Part shown: one piece after another, positions 11,310-22,814 of the stretch
How positions within the stretch are numbered: the stretch's first letter is position 1
Layout: each line of letters begins with the position of its first letter
NCBI GenBank assembly: GCA_032871835.1
Contig: CM065299.1
Location: forward strand, 2,203,001 to 2,267,000
Length of the DNA stretch: 64,000 nucleotides
From: Dipteronia dyeriana
Taxonomy: Eukaryota > Streptophyta > Magnoliopsida > Sapindales > Sapindaceae
Direction of reading: 5' to 3'
Program-made: the position numbers and the translations under genes
Notes under the pieces: generated by a model
Told to the model about the DNA's origin: nothing
Databases searched by the model: none
Seen by the model: only the letters and a program-made list of their open reading frames with translations

Positions 11310-11957
11310 ATATGAGTAATATTTAACTTCCTAAATTGATTTGCAATATTAAATGAATTCTCAGCTGTTTACATTCTTCTTGTAATTGTAGCTATGTTAC
11401 CTATTGTCATAAAAAAAGAATTTCCCTGCATATTTCAGTTCCATTTGAAGTTTGGTAGTACTATAACTTTCTCATAAACCCATAAAACTTTCCGATTTAC
11501 AATTCCATTTATTTTCTAGGATGTGTGTGTTATCCAATAAGATATTGTGATGCACTTTTTTTTAATCTACATCAAAACGTCAATAAGATAGGGATTGCAA
11601 TTTTATACTTTGCATTTGTACCTAATTGAACAGATTCATATTTGTCTCATATGACATTATTGTGAACCATTTGATAAATCAAACAATTCTTTATCCTGAA
11701 ATGGAAGACAAATCACATACTTCTACATAAGAATTATCAAAGAAGATCCTGAAAACAAAACAAAAAAATTTCATTGCTCTTTCAATTTCTTTTTTCTAAA
11801 TTTCGATAACATCAGAGAGTACCTTTTTGTTTGTTTTCATCCTCACTTCCATTTTAAGTCGTCTCTTCTACTCTCTGTCTGGTTCAATTCTCGTTTTGCT
11901 AAAAAAAAAAGTCACAGAAGATGAAGCATCAAGCTTGAAAAACATAGATCAACAAGC
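11310..11957. other. Spacer: relic of C-gene 3' flank, then A1 upstream region
   Basis: From about 11340 the sequence (GAATTCTCAGCTGTTTACAT, then TGTAATTGTAGCTATGTTACC) matches the 3' flank of C-type genes at 18910 and 25745, although no C gene lies upstream in this module. The rest, CT-rich near 11850-11890, matches the upstream regions of A2 and A3 and presumably holds the A1 promoter and 5' UTR. Confidence 0.6.
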
Positions 11958-13124
11958 ATGATGGAGTATCTACCACGTGAGATTGTCCTTGACATACTAT
12001 CAAGGCTGTCTGTGACATCTTTACTGCAATTCAAGCTTGTATGCAAATCCTGGCACAATTTAGCCCAGGACCCTCTTCTTATTAGTATGTATTTTTACCA
12101 CGCACCTGAGAATGATCCATGTCTCATCATACACTGTGATCATCCCATCCGAAACCAGCTATACTCTCTCGAGCTCTCAGATCCTGAAAATGATCAAAGG
12201 GTGAATAAACTCCGCGTGTATATGTTTCCTGAGTTTCAGATAAAAGGATCATGTAAGGGCTTGTTATGCTTATGTGATTCATCAACAAGAGACTCACTGT
12301 ATGCATATAATCCTTTTACCAGGAACTACATAGAGCTGCCAAAATCCGTAGATGAGACATTGTATGATCTCAGTTTGGTATACGGATTTGGGTTCAATCA
12401 GACAACAAAGGAGTACAAGGTTGTCAAGATTGTGTATTGGAGGATTCGACCTAGATATCCAGGCCATTTCAGTAGAATGTTTTCGTTAGAATCAGAGGTT
12501 CAGGTTTTCACTCTAGGAAAGCCTTCCTGGAGAAGTCTTGGCAAAATACCTCACCATCTTTATGATCAAGGGCCATCACAGGTTTTAGTCAATGGAAGAC
12601 TTCATTGGACTACTTGGCCACGAAGGTACTGTATAGGTTGCTTGCTCATCTCCTTCGACCTAGAGGATGAGCAGTTTCGAGAAGTTCCAAAACCTGATTC
12701 TGGTGGCTTAGAGAGGCTTAATTTTGAAGTGGTGGAATTAGGAGGTTGCCTTGCTGGGGTTCTCCATCTAAATTACGGGCAGTTGGAAATTTGGGTTATG
12801 AAGGAATATGATTTGAAGGGGTCTTGGAGCAAGGAATTCAGTGTTGCAATTCATGTACCAAGAGGACTGGAACATGCAGATAGGAATTCAGCTGAACCCT
12901 TTAGGAATTCAAAGTTTTATCGAAAAAGTTCTTTCGTTCGTGTCTTAGGTCTTCTGAAAAACGGTGAGGTCTTGCTAGAGTACAAATGCAGAGTTCTGGT
13001 TACTTATGATCAGAAAGATGGGACATTTAAGGATCTAACCTTTCCAGGAATGCCATATTGGTTTGAAGTCGTCGTTCATGAGGGTAGCCTCCATTGGATT
13101 GACACTCTCAATGGTGATACATAA
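11958..13124 (+). CDS. F-box protein A1 (F-box + FBA domain)
   Basis: 388 residues, intact single exon. Residues 3-46 form the F-box (LPREIVLDILSRL, then LVCKSWHNL), which by family knowledge binds Skp1/ASK in an SCF ubiquitin ligase. The FBA-type domain covers about 95-385, with KGSCKGLLCLCDS (96-108), YNPFTRNYIELPK (117-129), YGFGFNQTTKEYKV (142-155), SFDLEDEQFREVPKP (232-246), IWVMKEYDLKGSW (278-290) and a KDGTFKDLTFPG tail. It should choose a ubiquitination substrate; the target is unknown. The start has two adjacent ATGs; the second matches the ATG used by A2. Changes private to this copy include RVYMFPEF (P to Y) and KGSWSKEF where paralogs have KESWIKEF. First gene of the array with an intact frame; B1 follows after about 1 kb. 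Confidence 0.9.
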   Translation: MMEYLPREIVLDILSRLSVTSLLQFKLVCKSWHNLAQDPLLISMYFYHAPENDPCLIIHCDHPIRNQLYSLELSDPENDQRVNKLRVYMFPEFQIKGSCKGLLCLCDSSTRDSLYAYNPFTRNYIELPKSVDETLYDLSLVYGFGFNQTTKEYKVVKIVYWRIRPRYPGHFSRMFSLESEVQVFTLGKPSWRSLGKIPHHLYDQGPSQVLVNGRLHWTTWPRRYCIGCLLISFDLEDEQFREVPKPDSGGLERLNFEVVELGGCLAGVLHLNYGQLEIWVMKEYDLKGSWSKEFSVAIHVPRGLEHADRNSAEPFRNSKFYRKSSFVRVLGLLKNGEVLLEYKCRVLVTYDQKDGTFKDLTFPGMPYWFEVVVHEGSLHWIDTLNGDT

Positions 13125-14115
13125 CATGCAAAAGATTTGATTGGAAGAATATGATGTGAACCAATCTTAGAATTCGACATTGGAAATCATAGTACAAGAG
13201 GATTTGAATTAGCAAACATCTGTGGTTGTTAATTTAGGTTAATATAGTTTTTGGAGAGAATGTATGTAGAAAATTTGGATGTCTACTCTATGTTGAATTG
13301 GTAAATCTTAACAGTTCATGGCAAACTCAAAATAAAAATAAAAATTATAGCCAGAGTAATTTTGTTTTTTAAGTTTTCTCTCTGTATTCCTTGAATGAAG
13401 TAACGAAACACACCAATCATTAGTGACCAATTTCTTATTGATTATGGAATTGTAAGGAATGTCATGAATAACACCAGGGTGCAATCAACAGCACCCAGAG
13501 ACAAAATATCAAAACGGACTGGTTTTTATAAAATTCAAAAAGAAGGGCATATGCACATTTGGAAAAGGGTTTTCTATAAAAGTCTATCTCAAGAAAGCAT
13601 TTCCAGAACACACCGATTGGAATTGGACAAAATTTGTCTTGCACATATATAACATTATGTCGGTCTTTTGATGTAAATTAGGATGTCAAATGAGAAGAGA
13701 CATATTTGCCTAATAGAATTTTTTTTTTTTTCTTCGTTCAAAACCAAGGATGCTACATCATTAATTTTAATTTAGTAATGAGTCCATCAATCCAATGACA
13801 TGGTGCTGGTATATATGCTCATAGATCAGACAGGACAAATAGACAAATAGCAGGTAAATCCAACGGTTCCTTAGGTTGAATTTAAAATGAAAACATACAA
13901 CGTACGTTAACAGTAAGGATTATCAAATGGTGGATCCCAGAAAACAACATTTTGTATTAATATAATCCCACAAGAGTCTCAATTTGTTTGTTTTCAATCG
14001 TCATTTTTATTTCAAATGTTGTCCTCTCCTAAGGTCTCATGCATTTTGTGAGAATCAAGCACAGGAGAATAAGCATTAAGCTCAAACAACATCCATAGTA
14101 AGATCAACGAGCACG
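13125..14115. other. A1-B1 spacer
   Basis: Non-coding. It matches the spacers 20681-21650, 32698-33649 and 40307-41259 along most of its length, including CACACCAATCATTAGTGACC and GGATTATCAAATGGTGGATC. It is the most diverged of the four. The short open frames on both strands near 13462-13652 are accidental. The B promoter should lie near its right end (TATTAATATAATC at about 13956). Confidence 0.6.
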
Positions 14116-15277
14116 ATGGAATATCTTCCGAGAGATTATCCTCGACATACTATCAAGGCTGCCTGTGACATCTGTACTGCAATCCAAGCTCGTATGCAAA
14201 GCCTGGCACAATTTAGTACAAGACCCTCTTCTTGTTTATATGCATAGTTCTCGTGTAACTGAGAACGATCCATGCCTCGTTTTACATTGTGATTATCCCA
14301 TCCGAAACCAGCTTTACTCACTAGAGCTTTCAGCTCTTGGCAAGGATGATCAGAGGGTGAACAAAATCCGTGTTCCTGTATTACCCGAATTTAAGGTGGT
14401 AGGGTCATGTAAAGGTTTGTTATACTTATCTGATTCATCAGCAAAAGGTATAGTATATGTATACAATCCCTTTACCAGGGACTACATAGAGCTGCCCAAA
14501 TCCACAGAGTTACTTCATCAATATCCGGTGTAAGGATTTGGTTTCAATCAGACAACAAACAAGTACATGGTGATTAAGGCTGTGTATAGGACACATCTAC
14601 CTGGACTTCGCAACAGTCATATTAGACTCTTCTCTTCTCAAGCAGAGGTTCAAATTCTAACTCTAGGAAGCCCTGCTTGGAGAAATTTTGGGAGACTACC
14701 TTACCGTCTAATTCATCAGGGACCGTCACAGGTTCTGGTCTGTGGAAGAATTCATTGGCATACTTGGTCAGGAGTCCGTTCAAGTTGCCCAATAATCTCC
14801 TTTGATTTTGAAGATGAGCAATTTCGGGAAGTTCCAAAGCCTGTTTGCGGTGGCTTAGATCACTGGTCTAATATTCAACTGGTTGATTTAGGAGGCTGCC
14901 TTTCTGCTGCGGTCTATAACAATTATAGAGAATTTGAGATATGGATCATGAAGGAATACAATGTGAAGGAATCCTGGATCAAGGAATTCAACATTGGAAA
15001 TCATGTGCCAACAAGTTTGCAAGAAGTGGATTGGATTTCAGCTCAACCTTTTAAGGATTCAAAGTTTTATGGGAAAAGCTCATTCGTTTGTGTCTTAGGC
15101 CTTTTGGAAACCGTTGATGAGGTCTTGTTGGAGTACAAATCCAGAGCTCTGGTTACTTGTAATAAGAAAGATGGAACATTTAAACGTCTAACTTTTCCAG
15201 GATTGCCAAATTGGTTTGAAGTTGTTGTTCATGAGGGTAGCCTCAATTGGATCGACACTCTCGCTAATGATACATAA
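14116..15277 (+). pseudogene. F-box pseudogene B1
   Basis: B-type copy. The expected ATG is at 14116, but two bases are missing in the LPREI segment (CTTCCGAGAGATT for CTTCCGCGAGAGATT), which shifts the frame within seven codons. A second lesion turns the Tyr codon of the VYGFGFNQ motif into TAA at 14531-14533. Both downstream segments (14165-14533 and 14567-15277) are otherwise in one frame and encode a near-complete FBA domain ending DTLANDT. With the frameshift in the F-box and an internal stop, no working receptor is expected. Confidence 0.9.
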
Positions 15278-15771
15278 ATCTCTTCCTCCATCTGCGCAAT
15301 GGAATGATAAATTCCAATATCTGTGTGAATTTTATACACCAAGTATCAGGCGATGGTAAGAAGACACGGAGGCGATGAGGCAGGCGGCAGAGTATACATG
15401 TCTACACATGGTGGGAAGGAGGAGGAGAAGGTGTTTGTGGTGGGACACGACCGGGGTGCGATGATTGTGTGGTAGCTGTGTCTAGTCTGAAAGCTCTAGT
15501 TAACATAATTACATAAGTATTGTGTTCAATCCTAAGCATCCCAAGAGGAAACCATATGAGTGAAAGCTTTGCAGATTTCAGGTTTTTTTTTATTATTATT
15601 ATTCACAACAACAGTTATATCATTGAAGTTAATTTCTTTTTTTATTAAAAAAAAAAAAAGAAAATCAGAGGAGACGAACATGATTATAATTTCCAATCTC
15701 ATTGAATTCTGGTTTTGTTAAATGTCTTGATCAATGGATGCCTTGATCAATGGTTTTGTTCAATTTACCCG
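15278..15771. other. B1 3' flank with local rearrangement
   Basis: No gene. 15340-15420 still resembles the B2 3' flank (AAGACACGGAGGCGATGAGG), but about 15430-15720 has no counterpart in the other modules, so it was inserted or kept only here. A and T runs occur at 15585-15660. Confidence 0.45.
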
Positions 15772-15779
15772 TAGATCTA

Positions 15780-16490
15780 CGGGTATACGGCTGATCGGAT
15801 CCATAGGATTTGCAATGATCCAAGATCTGATATGATCCAATTGAATTGAAGAAATTATAATCTTATTTGATTCAATCATAGAGTGAATCCGATTCCATTA
15901 TAATTAGATTTGATTGGGTCCAATCCAATTGCAAAATACTTAAATCTAATCTAGTCCGATCTAATGAATCAGATTTGTATGAAACAATTCTTAATATATA
16001 ATTTGTTAAAAAAATTCTAAAATTAACAAAGTAAATAATTAACTCATAAGGTATTTCAAATAAAATTTACAAACTAATAGTACATCTAAAAGCAATACAT
16101 AATTTTACACTTTAAAGTTTAAAAAATCTAACAAATTAATAACTTTAAACATAAGTTTTAAACACAAACATAAATAAAATCATTCAATAATTTGAAATAA
16201 AAATATACACATTTATTATAATAAAATACAATAGCACTCTAACTTTACTTGTTCATATGCATAAGAAAAAATAAATTCGCCCAATATAAATTAAGCACTC
16301 CATCATGGCGAATTAGACTGATTTCACGGATTTTAATATAAAAATCCAATATGATCCAATCATATCTTTAAATCGGATCCAATCTAATCCAATCATGTCC
16401 TTAAATCTAATTCAATCTAATTCAATCTAATGGAATATATCAGATCTAATAAATCATAGTGGATTGGATTGGATCATGTGCACTCCTAGT
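15780..16490. repeat. GATCC-rich hAT-like repeat, copy 2 (module U2)
   Basis: Flanked by TAGATCTA (15772-15779 and 16491-16498). The left end is CGGGTATACGGCTGATCGG and the right end GGATCATGTGCACTCCTAG. Closely similar in layout to copies 1 and 3, without the 0.2-kb MITE present in copies 4 and 5. Confidence 0.6.
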
Positions 16491-16552
16491 TAGATCTATT
16501 AGAGTTATTATATTCATTAAAGAATAGACATTTTCTTATTTTTGCTAGTAAC

Positions 16553-16554
<2 letters not shown>

Positions 16555-16590
<36 letters not shown>

Positions 16591-16683
16591 AAATTTCACC
16601 TCGGTGCGTACCGATAAATATTTATCAGTGTGTTACATCAATGTACTAATGTATTTTATATCGGTACACACTAAGGAAAAAAA

Positions 16684-16726
<43 letters not shown>
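16555..16726. repeat. AC/AT microsatellites with a small MITE remnant
   Basis: (AC)n then (TA)n at 16555-16590 and (AT)n at 16687-16725. Between them 16599-16676 is a short inverted-repeat element: CCTCGGTGCGTACCGATAAA at one end and TATCGGTACACACTAAGG at the other. It appears to be an internally deleted relative of the one at 37856-38009. Confidence 0.5.
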
Positions 16727-16728
<2 letters not shown>

Positions 16729-17187
16729 CTTAGTTTTTACTTAATATTCTCCTATTATTTTTATCTAATGAAACCCTAGTCACCCTTTGCTCACTTTTCT
16801 CTCCTTTTTTTTAATGGAGTGTAATCTTATGGAAGAAAGTTAAATCACATCCATGAGGCTTGTACGGCTTCGGAAAGTCTTATTCGCACCGCCTTCTTCC
16901 ATTATTATAGTATTTGGTTATCGTTTGTTTCTCTAACTTGTTTACAAAATCACATCCTATTTCAGTGTTTTGTTTTCTAGCAGCTGCATTGTGTGTTTGA
17001 GCCTTTGATGGAATATTAGAGCCATTAGACTTTTTCTCATTTTAGCTTGTAACCTTAATATATATTCTTTATTAGGTTTTAAAGTACTCTTGCATTCTTT
17101 TTATCTAATGAAATCCTAGCTACATTTTCTCTCTTCTCTTTGGTTCTTTGATTTTGTATTGATGAATTCACATGATCAATGAGCACG

Positions 17188-18804
17188 ATGGAGTGTCTTC
17201 CGTGAGAGTAGAGATGCACATTTAGGGAATGAGGATGCCCCCCCCCCCCCCCCCCCCCCCCAATTTCCCTATTTGGAGAAAATATGGATGGGAAATTTTG
17301 GGGGGAAGTATAAATCCCCATTTATTCATTTTTCTCGTTTTTCCTCGTTTTCCAATTTAACTAAAAATTACAAAATAAATTAAAAAAACAAACATTCTAT
17401 TACAAATACAAAATAAAATCTATTAATACATTATAAATACAAATATATAATAAATTAAAAAAATATATTAAAATTATTTTATATATGTTTGGGGGAATGG
17501 ATAAATGGGGATGGAGGATCTGATCCTCATCCCCATTTCAATATAATTGTGGGGGAAATTGAGAAATTGAGAAATGGGGATAGGGACCCACTCCACCCCC
17601 CATTTTTCTCAACAAAAAAAAAATCCCCAAATGAGGATGGGGATACGGGGAATTGGGTTATCAAGGAAAAATATGCATCTCTACACGCAAGATTATCCTC
17701 GACATACTATCAAGGCTGCCTGTGTCATCTTTACTGCAATCCAAGTTTGTATGCAAAGCGTGGTACAATTTAGTCCAAGACCCTCTTCTTGTTTGTATGC
17801 ATTTCTCTCACGCAACTAGGAACGATCCATCTCTCATCTTACATAGTGATTCTCCCATCCGAAACCAGCTTTAGTCACTAGAGCTTTCAGATCTTAGCAC
17901 AGATGATCAGATGGTCAAAAAAACCCGTGTGCCTGTGTTTCCCAAATTCAACGTGGTATGGTCATGTAAAGGCTTATTATGCTTATGTGATTCATCTGAA
18001 GAAAACTTACTCTATGTATACAATATATCCCATGTTCAGGGACTAAATAATGCTGCCCAAATTCAAAGAGTTAATATTTAATCCAATTACAGTGTACGGA
18101 TTTGGTTTCAATCAGACAACAAACAAGTACAAGGTGATCCAGGCAGTGTATAAGAGTTATCCACGTATGTGTTTCAAGTTCTCACTCTAGGTAGCCCTGC
18201 CTGAGGAAATTTTGGGAAAATTCCTTACCATCGAATTGATCAAGGACCATCACAAGTTCTAGTGTGTGGAAAAATTCATTAGTATACTTTGCCAGCATGT
18301 TGCTCAGATAGCCCCGTAATTTTCTTCTTTGATTTTGAAGATGAGCAATTCCGGGAAGTTCCAAAGCCTGATTGTGGTGGCTTAGACGGGGCCAAATAGT
18401 CATCTGGTGGATTTAAGAGGTTTCCTTTCTGCCGCGGTCAATAACTGTAATAGCAAACATAAGATATGGATTATGAAGGAATATGATGTGAAGGAATCCT
18501 GGTTCAAGAAATTCAACATTGGAAGTCATGTGCCAAGAAGCCTGGAAGAAGTGGATTGGAATTCAGCTGAACCCCTTCAGAATTCAAAGGTTTATCTAAA
18601 CAGTTCATTCGACCGTGTTGCAGGCCTTCAATTCTGAAAAACGGTAAGGTCTTGCTAGAGTACAATTGCAAAGCTCTGGTTACGTAAGATCAGAAAGATG
18701 GGACATAGGACCTAACCTTTCCAGGAATGCCATATTGGTTTGAAGTTGTTGTTCATGAGGGTAGCCTCAATTGGATTGACACTCTCCTCATTAATGATAC
18801 ATAA
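17188..18804 (+). pseudogene. F-box pseudogene C1
   Basis: C-type copy with ATG at 17188 (MECLP). The F-box is split after about seven codons by a 475-bp insertion (17209-17683) and resumes at CTCGACATACTATC. Further damage: TAG for the Tyr codon in NQLYSLEL (17874-17876), altered and deleted bases around the YNPF motif (about 18025-18050), loss of tens of bases in the hypervariable loop region (about 18165-18185), a stop in place of a Trp codon (about 18201), and frameshifts near 18390, 18630 and 18700. It ends with the usual LINDT tail at 18804. Heavily decayed and non-functional. Confidence 0.9.
17209..17683. mobile_element. Non-autonomous hAT-like insertion in C1
   Basis: 475 bp with terminal inverted repeats TAGAGATGCA / TGCATCTCTA. 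It is filled with GGGGATGGGGA / CCCCATTTC-type sequence and a run of 24 C at 17238-17261. Flanking 8-mers are CGTGAGAG and CACGCAAG, a diverged but plausible 8-bp duplication. The TAGAGATG terminus and G-rich GGGGAT interior fit plant hAT MITEs. Confidence 0.65.
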
Positions 18805-19522
18805 AAGTCTCAGCCAGTTTGCTCCTTTGTATTTCTGTCTAATGTTCATTTTCGCTTTTCCGCAGTCGACTTCTACTTGTAAGTCCAGTGTTTTCAAAAC
18901 TATATGAATTCTGTGAAATCCATTTGTTTACATTCTTCCTGTAATTGTAGCTCTGTTACCTATTGTCTAATAAAAAGAATTTCCCTGCATATTTCAGTTC
19001 CATTTGAAGTTTGAGCAGTACTATAACTTTATCATAAACCTATAAAACTTTCCGATATACAATTCCATTGATTTTCTAGGATGTGTGTGTTATCCAATAA
19101 GATATTGTAATACATTTTTTTTTTAATCTACATCAAAACTTCAACAAGCTAGGGATTGAAATTTTACACTCTGCATTTGTACCTAATTGAACAGATTCAT
19201 ATTTGTCTCATGTGACATTATTGTGAATAAATCAAACAATTCTTAATCCCGAAATGGAAGACAAATCACATACTTCTACATAAGAATTATCAAAGAAGAT
19301 CCTAAAACCAAAACAAAACAAAACAAAAAATTCATTGCTCTTTCGATTTCTTTTTTTCTAAATTTCGATAACATCAGAGAGTCCCTTTTTGTTTGTTTTC
19401 ATCCCCACTTTCATTTTAAGTCTTGTCTCTTCTACTCTCTGCCTGGTTCAATTCCCATATTGCTAGAAAAAAGTCACAGAAGATGAAGCATCAGGCTTGA
19501 AAAACATAGATCAACAAGCAGG
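18805..19522. other. C1-A2 spacer
   Basis: No gene. It matches 25644-26306 (C2-A3) over its whole length and 11340-11957 in part. It contains the C 3' flank (TGTAATTGTAGCTCTGTTACC) and the A-type upstream region with CT-rich leader ending in GAAAAACATAGATCAACAAGC before the ATG. Confidence 0.6.
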
Positions 19523-20680
19523 ATGGAGTATCTTCCGCGTGAGATTGTCCATGACATATTATCAAGGCTGTCTGTGACATCTTTACTGCAATTAAAGCTT
19601 GTATGCAAATCCTGGCACAATTTAGCCCAAGACCCTCTTCTTGTTAGTATGCATTTTTACCATGCACCTGAGAATGATCCATGTCTCATCATACACTGTG
19701 ACCATCCCATTCGAAACCATCTATACTCTCTCGAGCTCTCAGATCCTGAAAATGATCAAAGGGTGAATAAACTCCGCGTGCCTATGTTTCCTGAGTTTCA
19801 TATAAAAGGATCATGTAAGGGCTTGTTATGCTTATGTGACTCATCAACAAGAGACTCACTCTATGCATATAATCCTTTTACCAGGAACTACATAGAGCTG
19901 CCAAAATCCATAGATGAGACATTGTATGATCTCAGTTTGGTATACGGATTTGGGTTCAATCAGATGACAAAGGAGTACAAGGTTGTCAAGGTTGTCTATT
20001 GGAGGATTCGACCTAGATATCCATGTCATTTTAGTAGAATGTTTTCGTTACAATCAGAGGTTCAGATTTTCACTCTAGGAAAGCCTTCCTGGAGAAGTCT
20101 TGGCAAAATACCTCACCATCTTTATGATCAAGGGCCATCACAGGTTTTAGTCAATGGAAGACTTCATTGGACTACTTGGCCACGAAAGTACCGTATAGGT
20201 TGCTCGCTCATCTCCTTTGACCTAGAGGATGAGCAATTTCGAGAAGTTTCAAAACCTGATTCTGGTGGCTTAGAGAGGTTTACTTTTGATGTGGTGGAAT
20301 TAGGAGGTTGCCTTGCTGGGGTTCTCCATTTACATTACGGGCAGTTGGAAATTTGGGTTATGAAGGAATATGATTTGAAGGAATCTTGGATCAAGGAATT
20401 CAGTGTTGCAATTCATATACCAAGAGGACTGGAACATGCAGATTGGAATTCAGCTGAACCCTTTAGGAATTCAAAGTTCTATCGAAAAAGCTCATTCGTT
20501 CGTGTCTTAGGTCTTCTGAAAAACGGCGAGGTCTTGCTAGAGTACAAATGCAGAGCCTTGGTTACTTATGATCAGAAAGATGGGACATTTATGGATCTAA
20601 CCTTTCCAGGAATGCCATATTGGTTTGAAGCAGTTGTTCATGAGGGTAGCATCCATTGGATCGACACTCTCACTGGCTAG
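19523..20680 (+). CDS. F-box protein A2
   Basis: 385 residues, intact. The F-box is at 2-45 (MEYLPREIVHDILSRL). The FBA-type domain then follows with PMFPEFHIKGSCKGLL, NPFTRNYIELPKS, FGFNQMTKEYKV, SFDLEDEQFREVSKP, IWVMKEYDLKESWIKEFS and LLEYKCRALVTYDQKDG. Start: only one ATG here (GCAGGATGG), where A1 and A3 have ATGATGG. It ends DTLTG, three residues shorter than A1, because GGCTAG replaces the longer tail. Probable SCF ubiquitin-ligase substrate receptor, target unknown. Closest relative in the window is A3, then A1. The protein has the normal family length and no damage. Confidence 0.9.
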   Translation: MEYLPREIVHDILSRLSVTSLLQLKLVCKSWHNLAQDPLLVSMHFYHAPENDPCLIIHCDHPIRNHLYSLELSDPENDQRVNKLRVPMFPEFHIKGSCKGLLCLCDSSTRDSLYAYNPFTRNYIELPKSIDETLYDLSLVYGFGFNQMTKEYKVVKVVYWRIRPRYPCHFSRMFSLQSEVQIFTLGKPSWRSLGKIPHHLYDQGPSQVLVNGRLHWTTWPRKYRIGCSLISFDLEDEQFREVSKPDSGGLERFTFDVVELGGCLAGVLHLHYGQLEIWVMKEYDLKESWIKEFSVAIHIPRGLEHADWNSAEPFRNSKFYRKSSFVRVLGLLKNGEVLLEYKCRALVTYDQKDGTFMDLTFPGMPYWFEAVVHEGSIHWIDTLTG

Positions 20681-21650
20681 TGATACATAAAATGCAAACG
20701 ATTTTATTGGAAAAATATGATGTGAACAAATCTTGGAATTCGATATTGGAAATCATGCACCAAGAAGATTTGAATTAGCAACGTTGGTCAATATAGGTTC
20801 ATATAGATTTTGGAGAGCTGTGTGTACAAAATTTGGATGTCCACTCTAAGTTGAATTTGTATATCTTAACAATTAATGGCAAACTCAAAAATAAATATAT
20901 CAAGCCAACTAATTATGTTTTTAAGTTTCTCTCTGTGTATGTATTCCTTGAATGAAGTAACGAAACACACCAATCATTAGTGATCAATTTCATATTGATT
21001 ATGGAATTGTAAGCAATGTCAATAACACCAGGATGCAATCAACAGCACCCAGATGACAAAATATCAAAACGGACTGATTTCTAATCAAAGATGCCATAGG
21101 CACAATCCAAAAGGGTTTTTTTCATAAAATTCTATCTAGAGAAAGCATTTTTGGAACACGTACGCTAAATGGAATTGGACAAAATTTGTCTTGCGCATAT
21201 ATAGCACCGGCCTGTTTGTCTTTTGACGTAAATTACAATGTCAAATGCGAAGATACATATTTGTCTATTAGGAAATCCAACTTTTTTTCTTCGTTCAAAA
21301 CCAAGGATGCAACATCATTAATTTTAATTTAGTAATTAACGAGTCCATCAATCCAATGACTTGATGCTGGTTTATGCTCTATATCAGACAGGTCAAATAG
21401 AAGTCCAACAATTCCTTAGCTTAAATTAAGAATGACAACACGTTCCATAAGGATTATCAAATGGTGGATCCCAGAAAACAACATATTTTGTATTAATATA
21501 ATCTCATAAGAGTCCCAATTTGTCTGTTTTCAATCTTCATTTTTAGTTCAAGTGTTGTCCTCTCCTGAGGTCTCATTTTGAGAAAATTAACAAGCACAGG
21601 AGAAGAAGCACTAAGCTCAAAAAACATCTATAGTAAGATCAACAAGCACG
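20681..21650. other. A2-B2 spacer
   Basis: Non-coding. The first half differs moderately from the A3-B3 and D-B4 spacers, but from about 21215 onwards the three are virtually identical up to and into the B coding region. A TATA-like TATTAATATAATC is at about 21492, some 160 bp before the ATG. Confidence 0.6.
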
Positions 21651-22814
21651 ATGGAGTTTCTTCCACAAGAGATTATCCTCGACATACTATCAAGGCTGCC
21701 TGTGACATCTTTACTGCAATCCAAGCTTGTATGCAAAGGCTGGCTCAATTTAGTCTAAGACCCTCTTCTTGTTAGTATTCATTTTTCTCGTGCAACTGAG
21801 AACGATCCATGTCTCATCTTACATTGTGATTATCCCATCCGAAACCAGCTTTACTCACTAGAGCTCTCAGACTTTAGCAAAGATGATCAGAGGGTGAATA
21901 AGATCCGTGTGCCTGTGTTGCCCGAATTCAATGTGGTAGGTTCATCTAAAGGCTTGTTATGCTTATGTGATTCGTCTGCGAAGAACATAGTCTATGTATA
22001 CAATCCCTTTTCCAGGGACTACATAGAGCTGCCCAAATCCACAGAGTTACTTCATCAATATCCAGTGTTCGGATTTGGTTTCGATCAGACAATAAACAAG
22101 TACAAGGTGATGAAGGCTGTGTACAGGGCAAGTAGATATGGACCTCGCAACCTTAACTGTAGATTCGTGTCTTTTCAAGCAGAGGTTCAAATTCTCACTC
22201 TAGGCATCCCTGCATGGAGAAATTTTGGGAGACTACCTTACCGTCTAATTCATCAGGGACCATCACAGGTTCTGGTTTGTGAAAGAATTCATTGGCGTAC
22301 AGCGTCACGAGGATTTCGTTCAAGTTCCTCGATAATCTCCTTTGATTTTGAAGATGAGCAATTCCGGGAAGTTCCAAAGCCTGAATGTGGTGGCTTAGAC
22401 AACAGGCCTAATTTTCATCTGGTGGATTTAGGAGGCTACCTTTCTGCGACAGTCTATTACAATGATGACCGATTTGAGATATGGATTATGAGGGAATACG
22501 GTGTAAAGGAATCCTGGATCAAAGAATTCAACATTGGAAATCATGTGCCGAGAACCTTGGTAGAAGTCGATTCGAATTCAGCTCAACCTTTTAAGGATTC
22601 TAAGTTGTATCGGAAAAGCTCATTCGTTCGTGCCTTAGGTCTTCTTAAAACCGGTGAGGTCTTGTTGGAGTACAAATGCAGAGCTCTGGTTACTTATAAT
22701 AAGAAAGATGGAGCATTTAAACATCTAACTTTTCCAGGATTGCCAAATTGGTTTGAAGGTGTTCTTCTTGAGGGTAGCCTCAATTGGATCGACACTCTCG
22801 TTAATGATACATAA
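21651..22814 (+). pseudogene. F-box gene B2 with one nonsense codon
   Basis: ATG at 21651 starts MEFLPQEIILDILSRLPV, in frame through the F-box until codon 36. There CAA (Gln, as in LVQDPLL of B3) is TAA at 21756-21758. Everything after that is open to TAA at 22812-22814 and would give a normal B protein of 387 residues. The next usable Met (21894) lies after the F-box, so a downstream start could give only an FBA-domain protein of about 306 residues without the Skp1-binding part. Only one base separates it from an intact gene, so inactivation looks recent. Confidence 0.85.
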
